Shown here in pieces: positions 44,680 through 53,587 of a stretch of DNA of 64,000 bases. The stretch's first letter is position 1; every line of letters starts with the position of its first letter. The position numbers and the translations under genes are program-made. Source of the DNA: Micromonospora ureilytica. Its GTDB lineage: Bacteria > Actinomycetota > Actinomycetes > Mycobacteriales > Micromonosporaceae. The notes beneath the pieces are model-generated. The model saw only the letters and a program-made list of their open reading frames with translations, did no database searches and had not been told where the DNA came from. Location: NCBI RefSeq assembly GCF_015751765.1, contig NZ_JADOTX010000001.1:310001-374000 (forward strand), in the 5' to 3' direction.

Positions 44680-45762
44680 TTAGTCGGCTCGGCGGGTTGC
44701 GGCTATGGCCAGGTCTACCAGGGCTTGGCGGGCCTCGGTGTCCAGGTCGACGGCGGTCAGGGCGGCCAGGGCGGTGTCGGTGAGTGTGACGATCCGCTGT
44801 TCGGTACGGGCCAGCGCCCCGCTCCCCGAGATCACCTCGCGGAGCCGGGCCACCCCCTGCTCGTCCAGCTCCGGGTCGCCGAGCCGGCTGAGCAGCAGCT
44901 CGCGGCCCGCGTCGTCGGTGGCCTCCACGGTCGCCGCCACCAGGTAGGTCCGCTTGCCCTCGCGCAGATCGTCCCCGGCCGGCTTGCCGGTCAGCGTCGG
45001 GTCGCCGAAGACCCCCAGCACGTCGTCGCGGAGCTGGAACGCCTCGCCCAGCGGCAGCCCGTACGCCGAGTAGGCCGTCCGGACGTCCTCCGGCGCGTCG
45101 GCCAGTGCGGCGCCGAGCAGCATCGGACGCTCGACGGTGTACTTCGCGGACTTGTACCGGGCGACCTTGCTGGCCCGTTCCACCGAGGTGTCCCCGGTGA
45201 CCTGCGTCAGCACGTCGAGGTACTGCCCGACGGTGACCTCGGTGCGCATCTCGTCGAAGACCGGCCGGGCCCGGGCCAACGCCCACAGGTCCAGGCCCGC
45301 GGAGTGCAGCAGCTCATCGGACCAGACCAGGCACAGGTCCCCGAGCAGGATGGCCGCGGCGTCGCCGAAACCGTCCGGGTCGCCGCCCCAGCCGGCCTCC
45401 CGGTGCCGGGTGGCGAACCGTCGGTGTACCGCGGGCTCGCCGCGACGGGTGTCGGAACGGTCCATCAGGTCGTCGTGGATCAGGGCGCTGGCCTGGACGA
45501 ACTCCAGCGCGGCCAGGGCGGTGAGCACCTGGTCGCCGTCCACCCCGCCGGCCCCCCGGAACCCCCAGTACGCGAATGCTGGACGCAGCCGCTTGCCGCC
45601 ACCGAGCACGAACGCCTCGATCGCCTCGGCCACCGGACCCAGCGCGTCGTCCACGGCGGCGAGCCGGACCCGTTGGCCAGCCAGGAACTCGGTGAGAGCC
45701 TTGTCGACCCGCTGCCGTAGGCCGGCGCGGTCGACGGGGGACACGGGAGCAGCGTGGGTCAC
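44680..45762 (-). CDS. Polyprenyl diphosphate synthase (IdsA2-like)
   Basis: The 360-residue isoprenyl synthase has the first Asp-rich motif DDLMD (in LIHDDLMDRSDTRRG) and the second in FQLRDDVLGVFGDP, plus GGGKRLRPAF at the N-terminus. It elongates isopentenyl diphosphate, probably to C15-C20 products. Family and gene order match M. tuberculosis idsA2 (Rv2173). It could feed the carotenoid genes at 48-53 kb. The start is GTG; a helix-turn-helix gene ends 9 nt upstream, so the two form an operon. Confidence 0.92.
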   Translation of the reverse strand: MTHAAPVSPVDRAGLRQRVDKALTEFLAGQRVRLAAVDDALGPVAEAIEAFVLGGGKRLRPAFAYWGFRGAGGVDGDQVLTALAALEFVQASALIHDDLMDRSDTRRGEPAVHRRFATRHREAGWGGDPDGFGDAAAILLGDLCLVWSDELLHSAGLDLWALARARPVFDEMRTEVTVGQYLDVLTQVTGDTSVERASKVARYKSAKYTVERPMLLGAALADAPEDVRTAYSAYGLPLGEAFQLRDDVLGVFGDPTLTGKPAGDDLREGKRTYLVAATVEATDDAGRELLLSRLGDPELDEQGVARLREVISGSGALARTEQRIVTLTDTALAALTAVDLDTEARQALVDLAIAATRRAD

Positions 45763-45771
45763 GCCCCGACG

Positions 45772-46161
45772 CTAGCCGGTCGTCATGGCTCGTGCTCCAC
45801 CGCCACGCGTAGTCCCGCCGGTGCGGCCGGGACCCCTCCGCCCAGCCGGTCGCGCGCCGGCCAGCGCGGCGCGGCCCGGCCCGGTGGCCCGTGTCGAGCC
45901 GGCCCGACGGGTGGCCGCGGCGGCCTCGGCGAGCGCCACCAGCGGCACGTCCAGGACGACGGCGAGCCAGCCGAGCCAGAACCCGCCCGGCACGCGACGC
46001 TGTCGTTCCCACCGGGAAATCTCGTGCCGACTCAGCGTCGGCACCCCGGCGGCGGCACACAACTCGGCGGCGGCTCGCTGCTGGCTCCAGCCCCGGGCCA
46101 GTCGGTACCGGGCCAGCAGCGGCCCGAGCTGCGCGGGGCGCGGCGATGCGGGCGGGATCAT
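45772..46161 (-). CDS. XRE-type helix-turn-helix protein
   Basis: The 129-residue protein has a Cro/C1-type DNA-binding domain (LARYRLARGWSQQRAAAELC, then LSRHEISRWERQRRVP), one hydrophobic stretch (FWLGWLAVVLDVPLVALAEA) and a disordered Arg/Gly-rich C-terminus. ATG 46161 is preceded by AGGAGG at 5-nt spacing. It lies 9 nt upstream of the polyprenyl synthase gene, so it may regulate isoprenoid supply; targets are unknown. Confidence 0.75.
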   Translation of the reverse strand: MIPPASPRPAQLGPLLARYRLARGWSQQRAAAELCAAAGVPTLSRHEISRWERQRRVPGGFWLGWLAVVLDVPLVALAEAAAATRRAGSTRATGPGRAALAGARPAGRRGPGRTGGTTRGGGARAMTTG

Positions 46162-46320
46162 GGGTCCTCCTGGCGGGCGTCGGTGCGGTGACGACCCACC
46201 CGCCCGACCGGACGGGACCGGCGTCACCGCTCGGTTGCTGACCCCCGCGCAGGACCCCGGGCCACCCCCGCCGCCCCTCCCGCACCACCCATTCCTACCC
46301 CGGAGGTACGACGTCTTTCC

Positions 46321-46389
46321 GCACGCCGGACCGGGGCGCTCGGGCACGCCGGACCGGGGCGCTCGGGCACGCCGGACCCGGGCGCACCG
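46321..46389. repeat. 23-bp tandem repeat upstream of metF
   Basis: The unit GCACGCCGGACCGGGGCGCT plus CGG occurs identically at 46321-46343 and 46344-46366, with a degenerate third copy to about 46389. It sits in the 294-bp gap between the divergent XRE gene and metF; I see no gene there. It could hold repeated operators or be a slippage-prone tract. Confidence 0.7.
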
Positions 46390-46443
46390 GACGGTGCCGG
46401 ACGCTGGGATGGGAAGGGCCTGGGTCCTGGTGGCATCGACAGC

Positions 46444-46449
46444 TAGAGT
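46444..46449 (+). promoter_or_regulatory. -10 element of leaderless metF
   Basis: TAGAGT ends 6 nt before the GTG start at 46456 and no Shine-Dalgarno is present, consistent with a leaderless transcript. Confidence 0.5.
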
Positions 46450-46455
46450 CGGGTC

Positions 46456-47373
46456 GTGGCGCTCGGTCTTCCCTCGACACTCCCCAATCCGCAGCCGGCG
46501 ATCGGGGAGCTCATCCGTGAGCGCCAGCCGACCTTCTCGTTCGAGTTCTTCCCGCCCAAGACCGAGGCGGGGGAGCAGCTGCTCTGGCAGGCCATCCGCG
46601 AGTTGGAGTCCCTGCGCCCGTCGTTCGTGTCGATCACGTACGGCGCCGGCGGCTCGACCCGGGACACCACCGTGGCGGTGACCGAGCGGATCGCCACCGA
46701 GACCACACTGCTGCCGATGGCCCACCTGACCGCGGTCAACCACTCCGTCGCCGAGCTGCGGCACGTGGTCGGCCGGCTCGCCGGGGTGGGCGTGCGCAAC
46801 GTGCTGGCCGTTCGTGGCGACCCCCCGGGCAACCCGGGCGGTGAGTGGATCCGTCACCCCGAGGGCGTGGACTACGCCGAGGACCTGGTCCGGCTGGTGC
46901 GCAACGCCGGTGACTTCAGCGTCGGCGTGGCGGCCTTCCCGTACAAGCACCCCCGCTCGCCGGACGTGGCCAGCGACACCGCCCAGTTCGTCCGCAAGTG
47001 TCGGGCCGGCGCGGAGTTCGCGGTCACGCAGATGTTCTTCGACGCCGACGACTACCTGCGGCTACGTGACCGGGTGGCCGCTGCCGGCTGTGACACCCCG
47101 ATCCTGGCCGGGGTGATGCCGGTGACCCAGTTCAGCACCATCGAGCGGTCGGTGCAGCTGTCCGGTGCGCCGTTCCCACGGGTGTTGGCGGCCCGCTTCG
47201 AGCGCGTCGCCGACGACCCGGACGCCGTCCGCCGGCTCGGCATCGAGCAGGCCAGCGAGATGTGCCGCCGGCTGCTGGACGAGGGCGTGCCGGGAATCCA
47301 CTTCATCACCCTCAACCGCTCCACCGCGACCCGTGAGGTCTGGCAGAACCTGAAAGCCGGCGCCCGCGTGTGA
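46456..47373 (+). CDS. metF: Methylenetetrahydrofolate reductase
   Basis: The 305-residue flavoprotein reduces 5,10-methylene-THF to 5-methyl-THF for methionine synthesis. Family blocks are TFSFEFFPPKTEAGEQLL, VSITYGAGGSTRDTTV, HLTAVNHS, NVLAVRGDPPG, KCRAGAEFAVTQMFFD and VPGIHFITLNRSTAT. The size is that of bacterial MetF. Orthology with Rv2172c is suggested by gene order. The start lies in a leaderless configuration. Confidence 0.93.
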   Translation: MALGLPSTLPNPQPAIGELIRERQPTFSFEFFPPKTEAGEQLLWQAIRELESLRPSFVSITYGAGGSTRDTTVAVTERIATETTLLPMAHLTAVNHSVAELRHVVGRLAGVGVRNVLAVRGDPPGNPGGEWIRHPEGVDYAEDLVRLVRNAGDFSVGVAAFPYKHPRSPDVASDTAQFVRKCRAGAEFAVTQMFFDADDYLRLRDRVAAAGCDTPILAGVMPVTQFSTIERSVQLSGAPFPRVLAARFERVADDPDAVRRLGIEQASEMCRRLLDEGVPGIHFITLNRSTATREVWQNLKAGARV

Positions 47374-47417
47374 ACGCTGCGCCTGCGACACCTGTTGCCC
47401 GGCACGACGGTTGATCC

Positions 47418-48107
47418 GTGGTGGGCACACAGCTGAACTGGGATCAGTACGCCACGGCGTGGGCGCGGTTGCACGGCGGGTTCGACCCTCGGGTCGCGGC
47501 GCCGGTGGTGCGCGCCTGGCTGCGATTCGCGTACCACGTCGGATATGTGCTGGGCCGGCTGCGGGTCAGCCCCACCGCGGTCACCGTGGCCGGGGTGCTG
47601 CTCTGCTTCTGCGTACCGTTGCTGGTGGGCCGGCCGGGGGACGGGCCGTTCCTCGGCGCGCTGTTCGTGCTGCTCGCCGCCGTGGCGGACAGCGTGGACG
47701 GTGCGGTGGCGGTCGCCACCGGTCGCACGACCCGGCTCGGCTACGTCTACGACTCGGTCGCCGACCGCCTCGGTGAGGTGGCGTGGCTGCTGGCGTTCTG
47801 GCTGTTGGGCGCGCCGGGTGGGCTGGTCGTGGCGGGCGGCGCGCTGTCCTGGCTGCACGAGTACGTCCGCGCGCGGGCGGTCGCCGCCGGCATGCGGGAG
47901 ATCGGCGCGGTGACGGTGGGCGAACGCCCCACCCGGGTCTCGGTGGCGCTGGCCGGTCTGCTGGTCGCCGGGCTGGCCGGGCTGATCGAGCCGGACCTGG
48001 CCGCCGGCACCATCACCATGGCGACAGCGGTCTGGGTGCTGCTGGCCGGCTTCGGCCTAGGGCAACTGCTCTCCAGCATCCGCCGCGCCCTGCTCGACGC
48101 CGGCTGA
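47418..48107 (+). CDS. CDP-alcohol phosphatidyltransferase family protein
   Basis: The 229-residue membrane protein has several helices and the CDP-alcohol motif: VADSVDGAVAVATGRTTRLGYVYDSVADRL (interrupted here by reference only) carries all four Asp and the Gly residues of DxxDGxxAR...GxxxDxxxD. However, the usual Arg after DGxxA is Val (DGAVAVATG). The family transfers a phosphoalcohol from CDP-linked lipid, for example to make phosphatidylinositol phosphate or cardiolipin. It follows metF by 44 bp. The Arg change leaves activity uncertain. Confidence 0.82.
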   Translation: MVGTQLNWDQYATAWARLHGGFDPRVAAPVVRAWLRFAYHVGYVLGRLRVSPTAVTVAGVLLCFCVPLLVGRPGDGPFLGALFVLLAAVADSVDGAVAVATGRTTRLGYVYDSVADRLGEVAWLLAFWLLGAPGGLVVAGGALSWLHEYVRARAVAAGMREIGAVTVGERPTRVSVALAGLLVAGLAGLIEPDLAAGTITMATAVWVLLAGFGLGQLLSSIRRALLDAG

Positions 48108-48164
48108 GCGGCCCATCCCGACGCCGACCGGAACAGGCACGGACCGGTATAGGCACGGACCGGT

Positions 48165-49652
48165 CTACCAGGCCGGGCCGATCTCGTCGGCGACGATCTG
48201 CGCGGAGAGGGTCACCATCGGCAACCCGCCGCCCGGGTGGGTCGAGCCGCCCACCAGCCACAGCCCGTTCGCCGGGCCCCGGTTGGCCGGGCGGAGCAGC
48301 CCACCGGCGGTGCCGTAGATCGAGCCACCTGGCGCGCCGGTCGCCGCGTCCAGGTCGGCGGGGGTGCGGATCTCGCGGAACAGCAGCCGGTCGCGCACGT
48401 CCACGCCGCGCCGCGCCAGAACGTCCAGGATCCGGTCGGCGTACGCGTCGGCCAGCCCCGGGCGTCGCCAGTCGACAGCACCCGCCGCGCTGCCCTGCCG
48501 AGGGGCGTTGACCAGCACGAACCACGCCTCGTGTCCGGCTGGGCGGACCATCGGGTCGTCGGCCACGGTGACGAACACCGCCGGGTCGGCCGCCGGCCGG
48601 GCCCGTACGCCCCGCCCGGGGTCACCGAAGACCGCGTCGAACTCGGCGTCGTAGTCGTCCGGGAAGAAGACGTTGTGGTGGGCCAGCCCGGTGTTGCCGG
48701 AGACGCCGAGCAGCAGCACGAAGCCGGCGAGGCTGCGGTCGGTCAGCCCGGCCAGCCGACGCGCGTGCGGCAGCAGGTCACGGTAGACGGTGAGCGCGTC
48801 CACGTTGGCCACCACCACGTCGGCGGGCACCGGGGCGGTGACGCCGGCGAGGCGTACCCCGTGCACCCGGCCGCCGGTGGCGTCGATCCGGGTGACAGTG
48901 GCGTCGGTCTGCACGACCACGCCGAGGTCCAGGCAGCGCGTGAGCAGCGCGTCGGCGAGCGTGCCCAGCCCGCCGCGCAGGTACCAGCCGCCGAAGGTCA
49001 GCTCGGCGTAGGGGACCGCGACCAGCGCCGCCGGTGCCCGGCGTGGGTCGGCGCCGGTGTAGGTGGCGTACCGGTCCAGCAGCATCCGCAGCCGCGGGTC
49101 GGACAGGTGCCGGCGGCCCAGGCCGCGCAGGCTGCGGCCCGGGGCGATGGCGGCCAGGTCGCCGACGCGCCAGGCCAGCGACGCGAGGTCGCGGGGAGAA
49201 TCGACGGTACGGCGCAGGATGTCCCGCGAGGAGGCCTGCCACACGCGTGCCGCCCGCCGCCACAGCCGCTGCCAGTCGGCTGCCGCCCGGTCGCCGAGGG
49301 CGGCCCCGATCCGGGCGGTGAACTCCACCGGGTCGGCGCACGAGTCCAGGGTCGGGCCACCGTCTGGAAAGACGTGCCGGACGATCGGGTCCAGCGGGAC
49401 CAGGTCCAGGTATTCGTCGAGCTTCGCCCCGGTCGCCTCGAACAGGTCGTGGAAGACCTCGGGCAGGGTGAGCAGGCTCGGCCCGGTGTCGAAGTGGAAC
49501 GACCCGGCCGGGGTGTCGTGCGCGTACCGGCCGAGCTTGCCGCCGACAGTGTCGGCCCGCTCGAAGACGGTCACCTGGTGCCCGGTGGCGGCCAGCCGGG
49601 CGGCGGTGGCGAGGCCACCCACCCCGGCGCCGACGACCACGATCCGCGCCAT
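48165..49652 (-). CDS. Carotenoid desaturase (CrtI/CrtD-like)
   Basis: The 495-residue FAD enzyme has an N-terminal [17 protein letters not shown] dinucleotide fold, VGGKLGRY, and the C-terminal desaturase signature [19 protein letters not shown]. Being next to cruF- and crtA-like genes, a 3,4-desaturase (CrtD) role on a hydroxylated acyclic end is more likely than phytoene desaturation; this is inference. It is the last gene of a minus-strand operon whose upstream members all overlap by 4 bp; the gap before it is 11 bp. Confidence 0.85.
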   Translation of the reverse strand: MARIVVVGAGVGGLATAARLAATGHQVTVFERADTVGGKLGRYAHDTPAGSFHFDTGPSLLTLPEVFHDLFEATGAKLDEYLDLVPLDPIVRHVFPDGGPTLDSCADPVEFTARIGAALGDRAAADWQRLWRRAARVWQASSRDILRRTVDSPRDLASLAWRVGDLAAIAPGRSLRGLGRRHLSDPRLRMLLDRYATYTGADPRRAPAALVAVPYAELTFGGWYLRGGLGTLADALLTRCLDLGVVVQTDATVTRIDATGGRVHGVRLAGVTAPVPADVVVANVDALTVYRDLLPHARRLAGLTDRSLAGFVLLLGVSGNTGLAHHNVFFPDDYDAEFDAVFGDPGRGVRARPAADPAVFVTVADDPMVRPAGHEAWFVLVNAPRQGSAAGAVDWRRPGLADAYADRILDVLARRGVDVRDRLLFREIRTPADLDAATGAPGGSIYGTAGGLLRPANRGPANGLWLVGGSTHPGGGLPMVTLSAQIVADEIGPAW

Positions 49653-49663
49653 GCCGCGCCTCC

Positions 49664-50788
49664 CTAGCTGACCGGGCGGCCCCGCCAGGTCAGGCGGCGT
49701 CGCTTTCGCAGATGGTACGACCGCAGGGTCAGCCAACCGAGGACCACGACCGACACGGGGTGTGCGAGCGCGTCGGGCCACCACCGGCCTCCGGTCGCGC
49801 GGGCGGTGAGTACTCGTCCGGCCACCCCGAGCAGGTACGCGCCGAGCGACACCATTGACACCCGGGGAGCTGTCGAGGCGAACCCCAGCGCGATCAGCGG
49901 TGGGGCGGTGTAGAGCAGCAGCAGCGCCGTCACCACGGCCGCCGCCGTGCCCGGGTGCCCGAACGACGCCCAGAGCGACTTCGAGTACCCGTCGCGCAGT
50001 TGCGGCCAGTCGTCGTACATCCGGCAGGTGGCCAGTCGGGAACCGTCGGCCAGGGCGATCCGCCCGCCGGCCCGCTTGACCGTCCGGGCCAGCTCGACGT
50101 CCTCCAGGATCTTGTCGGCGACCGCGGCGTGCCCGCCGGCGGCGGTGTAGCCGGCCCGGTCCACCACCAGGAACTGCCCGCCCGCCGCGGCCAGCGACGG
50201 CCGCGGCGAGCGTTCCATCGCGCGCAGCGGCAGGAAGGTCAGCCAGAGCCACTGCAACAGCGGCTGCACCAACCGGTCGGCCGCCGTCGCCACCACGATC
50301 CGGGGGTACGGCGACAGCAGCGTCACGCGGGCGGCGCGCAGTTCGGTGACGGCAGCGGCCACGGCGTGCGGGGCGAGCACCACGTCGGCGTCGACGAAGA
50401 CCAGCGCGGTGGCGTCCGGGTCGGCCCGGGTGGCCAGCTGCCAGCAGGCGTGCGGCTTGCCCAGCCAGCCCGGCGGTGGGGCGACCCCGGTGAGCAGCGT
50501 GACCCGGGGGTCGTCGCCGGCCACCGCGCGGACCACGTCGGCGGTGCCGTCGGTGGACCCGTCGTCGAGGACCACGACGCGCAGCCCGGGTACGCCGCGC
50601 TGGGCGAGCAGGGCGCGCAGGCAGGGCGTGACCCGGGTGGCCTCGTCGCGCAGCGGCAGCAGCACCGCCACCGGCTCGTCGACCTCGTCGGGCCGGTCGG
50701 CGGGCCGGCGCAGCCAGCGGGCGGCGTTGAGCCAGGTGTGCCCGGTCAACGCGGCGACGGCGATCAGCAGGGCGAGCAGGACGGTCAT
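49664..50788 (-). CDS. Family 2 glycosyltransferase (carotenoid glycosylation candidate)
   Basis: The 374-residue GT2 enzyme has an N-terminal helix, the nucleotide-sugar site [12 protein letters not shown], the metal site [13 protein letters not shown], the acid motif [15 protein letters not shown] and three C-terminal helices. It resembles CruC/CrtQ-type glycosyltransferases that cap carotenoid hydroxyls. Its ATG overlaps the cruF stop (ATGA). In Salinispora, glycosylation of the carotenoid sioxanthin uses a gene set of this kind as I recall. The sugar is unknown. Confidence 0.85.
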   Translation of the reverse strand: MTVLLALLIAVAALTGHTWLNAARWLRRPADRPDEVDEPVAVLLPLRDEATRVTPCLRALLAQRGVPGLRVVVLDDGSTDGTADVVRAVAGDDPRVTLLTGVAPPPGWLGKPHACWQLATRADPDATALVFVDADVVLAPHAVAAAVTELRAARVTLLSPYPRIVVATAADRLVQPLLQWLWLTFLPLRAMERSPRPSLAAAGGQFLVVDRAGYTAAGGHAAVADKILEDVELARTVKRAGGRIALADGSRLATCRMYDDWPQLRDGYSKSLWASFGHPGTAAAVVTALLLLYTAPPLIALGFASTAPRVSMVSLGAYLLGVAGRVLTARATGGRWWPDALAHPVSVVVLGWLTLRSYHLRKRRRLTWRGRPVS

Positions 50789-51663
50789 CGGGTCGCGTCG
50801 ACGCCGGGGCGGTGTGGCTGGTGGTCCTCCCGACCGGGGTCACCGCCCCGGCGGGCACGCAGGAGGGTCACCACCAGGGGTACGGCGGTCACCGACATGC
50901 CGGCGGCGCCCCAGAGCGCCGAGGCGGGCAGGTCGAGGAAGACGGCGTGGGCCAGGATGCTGGAGAAGTACGTCCACAGGTAGAGCGCGACCATCGGGTG
51001 GTCCCGCCGATCGGTGTGCTCGACGGCAGGCCCGGCCAGCGGGCGCAGCGCGCTCATCAGCAGCACCGCGAAGAGCAGCCAGCCCAGGTAGTTGCTGACC
51101 GGGATGCCGGCCAGGCCGGGCAGGGCCGGGGTGGCGTCGCGCCAGACCCAGTAGCCCTCGGCCACCATCTGCGGGTCGAGGAAGAGGTCCCAGGCGGCCA
51201 GCCCCACAGTGGCCAGCGCGATCCGCCCCACCCATCGACCCACCGTCGGCCCGCTGCCGCCGGCCGTCGGCCCGCCGCCACTGGCCGTTGTGGCGTTGCC
51301 GCCGGTCAGTCGGACCGCTGCCAGCCACGCCGGCCAGGCCATCCAGGTCCAGGCCAGCGGAATGATCAGTGGCACACCGGCCAGCTTGGGGCCCAACTCG
51401 CCGGAGTAGTCGTAGCTGCCGAACGGCACGCCGGTGGCCACCCCGACCGCCTCGATCGCGAACCCGCCGCCGGTGGCCACCGCGACCAGCGCCGCCGCCA
51501 CCCGTGGGCCCCGGCTGAGCAGCGCGTGGCCGACCGAGAGCAGCCAACCGAGGACGACGGTGGCCACTGTGAGCCCGGCCCGGGCGGCGCCGGTGGTGAG
51601 CGGGTAGCAGATCTGGGCGAACACCAGGACGGCGAGCAGCGTCCAGGAGATCCGCCGGGTCAT
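50785..51663 (-). CDS. cruF: Carotenoid 1,2-hydratase, CruF family (DUF422)
   Basis: The 292-residue membrane protein of about eight helices has the CruF/bisanhydrobacterioruberin hydratase marks: FAIEAVGVATGVPFGSYDYS, PKLAGVPLIIPLAWTWMAWP and AWDLFLDPQMVAEGYWVW. It hydrates the terminal C1-C2 double bond of acyclic carotenoids. A Gly/Ala-rich loop (about residues 130-155, with GGGPTAGGSGPTVGR) is inserted between helices. It overlaps the GNAT gene upstream and the GT2 gene downstream. Confidence 0.88.
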   Translation of the reverse strand: MTRRISWTLLAVLVFAQICYPLTTGAARAGLTVATVVLGWLLSVGHALLSRGPRVAAALVAVATGGGFAIEAVGVATGVPFGSYDYSGELGPKLAGVPLIIPLAWTWMAWPAWLAAVRLTGGNATTASGGGPTAGGSGPTVGRWVGRIALATVGLAAWDLFLDPQMVAEGYWVWRDATPALPGLAGIPVSNYLGWLLFAVLLMSALRPLAGPAVEHTDRRDHPMVALYLWTYFSSILAHAVFLDLPASALWGAAGMSVTAVPLVVTLLRARRGGDPGREDHQPHRPGVDATR

Positions 51664-52211
51664 GACGCCGGTGGCTCGAGCGGCAGGTCCCGACCGAGTA
51701 CGCCGAACGGCCGCTCGTCGCCGGGGAAGTGGAAGTCGCGCAGCACGTCGACGAAGCCGAACCGTCGGTACAACCGCCAGGCCCGCGAGGTCTGCTCGTC
51801 GGCCTCCGGGGTGGACAGCAGCACGGTGTCGCCCTCCGCCATGCCGAGCAGCGCGCGCAGCTGACCGGTGCCCAGGCCGTGCCCCTGCGCCGGTGGCCGG
51901 ACGTGCAGCTCGACCACCTCGAAGCAGTGGGTGAGCCAGCGCGTGCGGGTCGGGGCGTCCAACGCACGGTGCACCTGGTCGTGCCACCACTGACCGGAGG
52001 CGCCCAGGTAGCCGTAGCCGAAGCCGGCGAGGTGACCCTCGCTGGTCAGGCTGGCGACCGCCCGGAAACCTGGTCGGCGGACGTGGGTGGCGATGTAACC
52101 GCGTCGAGCCTCCAGCAGGTCGGTGCGGTATCCCATCGCCTCGCCGTAGACGGCCACCACGTCGTCCAGCCGCCGGACGAGATCGTCCGGCGTCCAGCGC
52201 ACCAACCTCAT
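51660..52211 (-). CDS. GNAT acetyltransferase-like protein
   Basis: The 183-residue protein has a GNAT core: VVELHVRPPAQGHGLGTGQL is the acetyl-CoA binding strand-loop-helix (R/Q-x-x-G-x-G), followed by LLSTPEADEQTSRAWRLYRR. Start ATG 52211 overlaps the crtA-like gene stop. It is embedded in the carotenoid operon with 4-bp overlaps on both sides, so it is co-expressed, but whether it acts on a carotenoid sugar, a regulator or an unrelated amine is unknown. Confidence 0.8.
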   Translation of the reverse strand: MRLVRWTPDDLVRRLDDVVAVYGEAMGYRTDLLEARRGYIATHVRRPGFRAVASLTSEGHLAGFGYGYLGASGQWWHDQVHRALDAPTRTRWLTHCFEVVELHVRPPAQGHGLGTGQLRALLGMAEGDTVLLSTPEADEQTSRAWRLYRRFGFVDVLRDFHFPGDERPFGVLGRDLPLEPPAS

Positions 52212-52960
52212 GCCCGTCCACCCTTCATCATTTCCGGGCCACCCTCGGCGACCCACCCGAGCACCGACCGGTCGCCGACCACGTCGCGCACCTCGAACCG
52301 GGCGAACAGCTCCTCGGCGTACCAGCCCGCGGTGGGGGTTCGCATGATCGCCGCCCGATGCTCCGGGTGACGGTACGCGAACGCCACCAGGTCCGTCGGA
52401 TCACGCCACACGCTCACCGTGCCCTGCCAGCCCAACGGCGCCTCTCCGACCCCGAAGCGGGCCAGCAGCCCGGGCGCGTCGCGCAGGGCGGCGGCCACCG
52501 GCGGGATCGCCCGCCAGAAGGTGGCCGCCCGGCGGGCCCGCAGCCGAGCCCTGGTCAGTGCCAGCACCGGGCCGGTGACCTGGCCGCCCGACGGGTCGCC
52601 GAACGGCTGCTGGCCGGACCACTCGCCCCGACTGGTCAGCGGGCGCAGGTCGATCCGGGCCTGGGCGTGGGCGATGCGGGCCCAGGCCCGCCCGACCGAC
52701 GAGTCGTCGAAGCCGGCCGCCGCGGCGGGGGAGTCCCAGACGGTCAGCGCCGCCCACCGGGTCAGGTCGGCGTCCCTCGGCCCGAAGTCGGTGCCGGTCC
52801 CGGTGCCCAGCAGCTTGCCGAACCGAACGCCCGGGAGGGCCCGCAACCGGCGTGGATCCAGTGCCATCCGGGTCAGCGCCCGGGTCAGCGCGCCGCGGGA
52901 GGTCCGCCACACGTGCAGCGTGACCAGCTCCGGAACCGTGCTGCTGGTTCGCTCGCTCAC
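52208..52960 (-). CDS. Spheroidene monooxygenase-like protein (CrtA family)
   Basis: The 250-residue protein has the CrtA pattern: FGKLLGTGTGTDF, RDADLTRWAALTVWDSPAAA, then LRPLTSRGEWSGQQPFG and ALTRARLRARRAATFWRAIP. CrtA oxygenates C2 of acyclic carotenoid ends. Together with the CruF hydratase, a desaturase and a GT2 this would give a 2-oxygenated, 1-hydroxylated, glycosylated end group. The assignment is by pattern recognition; function is inferred. Confidence 0.75.
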   Translation of the reverse strand: MSERTSSTVPELVTLHVWRTSRGALTRALTRMALDPRRLRALPGVRFGKLLGTGTGTDFGPRDADLTRWAALTVWDSPAAAAGFDDSSVGRAWARIAHAQARIDLRPLTSRGEWSGQQPFGDPSGGQVTGPVLALTRARLRARRAATFWRAIPPVAAALRDAPGLLARFGVGEAPLGWQGTVSVWRDPTDLVAFAYRHPEHRAAIMRTPTAGWYAEELFARFEVRDVVGDRSVLGWVAEGGPEMMKGGRA

Positions 52961-53445
52961 GCCACCTCGGCCGGGGTGCCGGCGGTGACCCGCAGCAGTT
53001 CGGCGTAGGTGGTCGGGAAGACCGCCTGGGGTACGCCACCCGCGGCCCAGATCTCCGGGTACGCCGCCAGCGCGGTGTCCACCAGGGTGCGCAGCGGGTG
53101 CGGGTGCCCGAGTGGGGCGACCCCGCCGATCGGCTGTCCGGTGTGGGCCCGGACGAACTCCGGGGTGGCCCGGCGTAGCCGGGTGACGCCGATCGATGCC
53201 GCCAGGCCGGCGGTGTCGACCCGGTGCGCGCCGGAGGTGAGGACGAGCAGCGGCGTGTCGTCCGCGTCGAAGATCAGTGAGTTGGCGATCTGACCGACCT
53301 CGACGTCGAGCGCGTCGGCGGCGGCCGCGGCGGTGTGCACCGCGTCGGGCAGCAGACGGACCATGCTGGGCTCGCCCGCGCCGTCGAGCGTGCCGGCGGT
53401 GGTGAGCGCGTCCTGCACCGCTCGTACGTTCGGGTGTGGCTGCAT
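52957..53445 (-). CDS. YbaK/ProX-type aminoacyl-tRNA deacylase domain protein
   Basis: The 162-residue protein has the editing-domain fold: TAAAAADALDVEVGQIANSL, LLVLTSGAHRVDTAGLAA and GQPIGGVAPLGHPHPL (the conserved GxxPxG loop). The lysine usual in E. coli YbaK is an Asn here (IANSL), so catalysis may differ. ATG 53445 is chosen as the family-like start. It is the first gene of the carotenoid operon (overlap of 4 bp with the CrtA-like gene) but has no obvious metabolic link to it. Confidence 0.82.
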   Translation of the reverse strand: MQPHPNVRAVQDALTTAGTLDGAGEPSMVRLLPDAVHTAAAAADALDVEVGQIANSLIFDADDTPLLVLTSGAHRVDTAGLAASIGVTRLRRATPEFVRAHTGQPIGGVAPLGHPHPLRTLVDTALAAYPEIWAAGGVPQAVFPTTYAELLRVTAGTPAEVA

Positions 53446-53550
53446 GTCGTCATTCTTCCCGGTTCGCCGGTGTGGGTTCACCCGGCCGGCACGCTCAGCG
53501 CGTCACACGTTGCATTTTCGTCGGAGGGGAGGTGTACTGTCAGCAGCAGT

Positions 53551-53587
53551 TAGAACGAGTGTTCGATTGCCTCGAACGCCCGTTCCA
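53551..53587 (+). promoter_or_regulatory. Tandem LexA (SOS) boxes
   Basis: TAGAACGAGTGTTCGA (53551-53566) and TCGAACGCCCGTTCCA (53572-53587) each match the actinobacterial SOS box TCGAAC-N4-GTTCGA at 11 of 12 defined positions. Their centres are 21 bp apart. They lie upstream of the HEPN-imuA'-imuB-dnaE2 genes, which are known LexA targets in actinobacteria. Confidence 0.85.
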
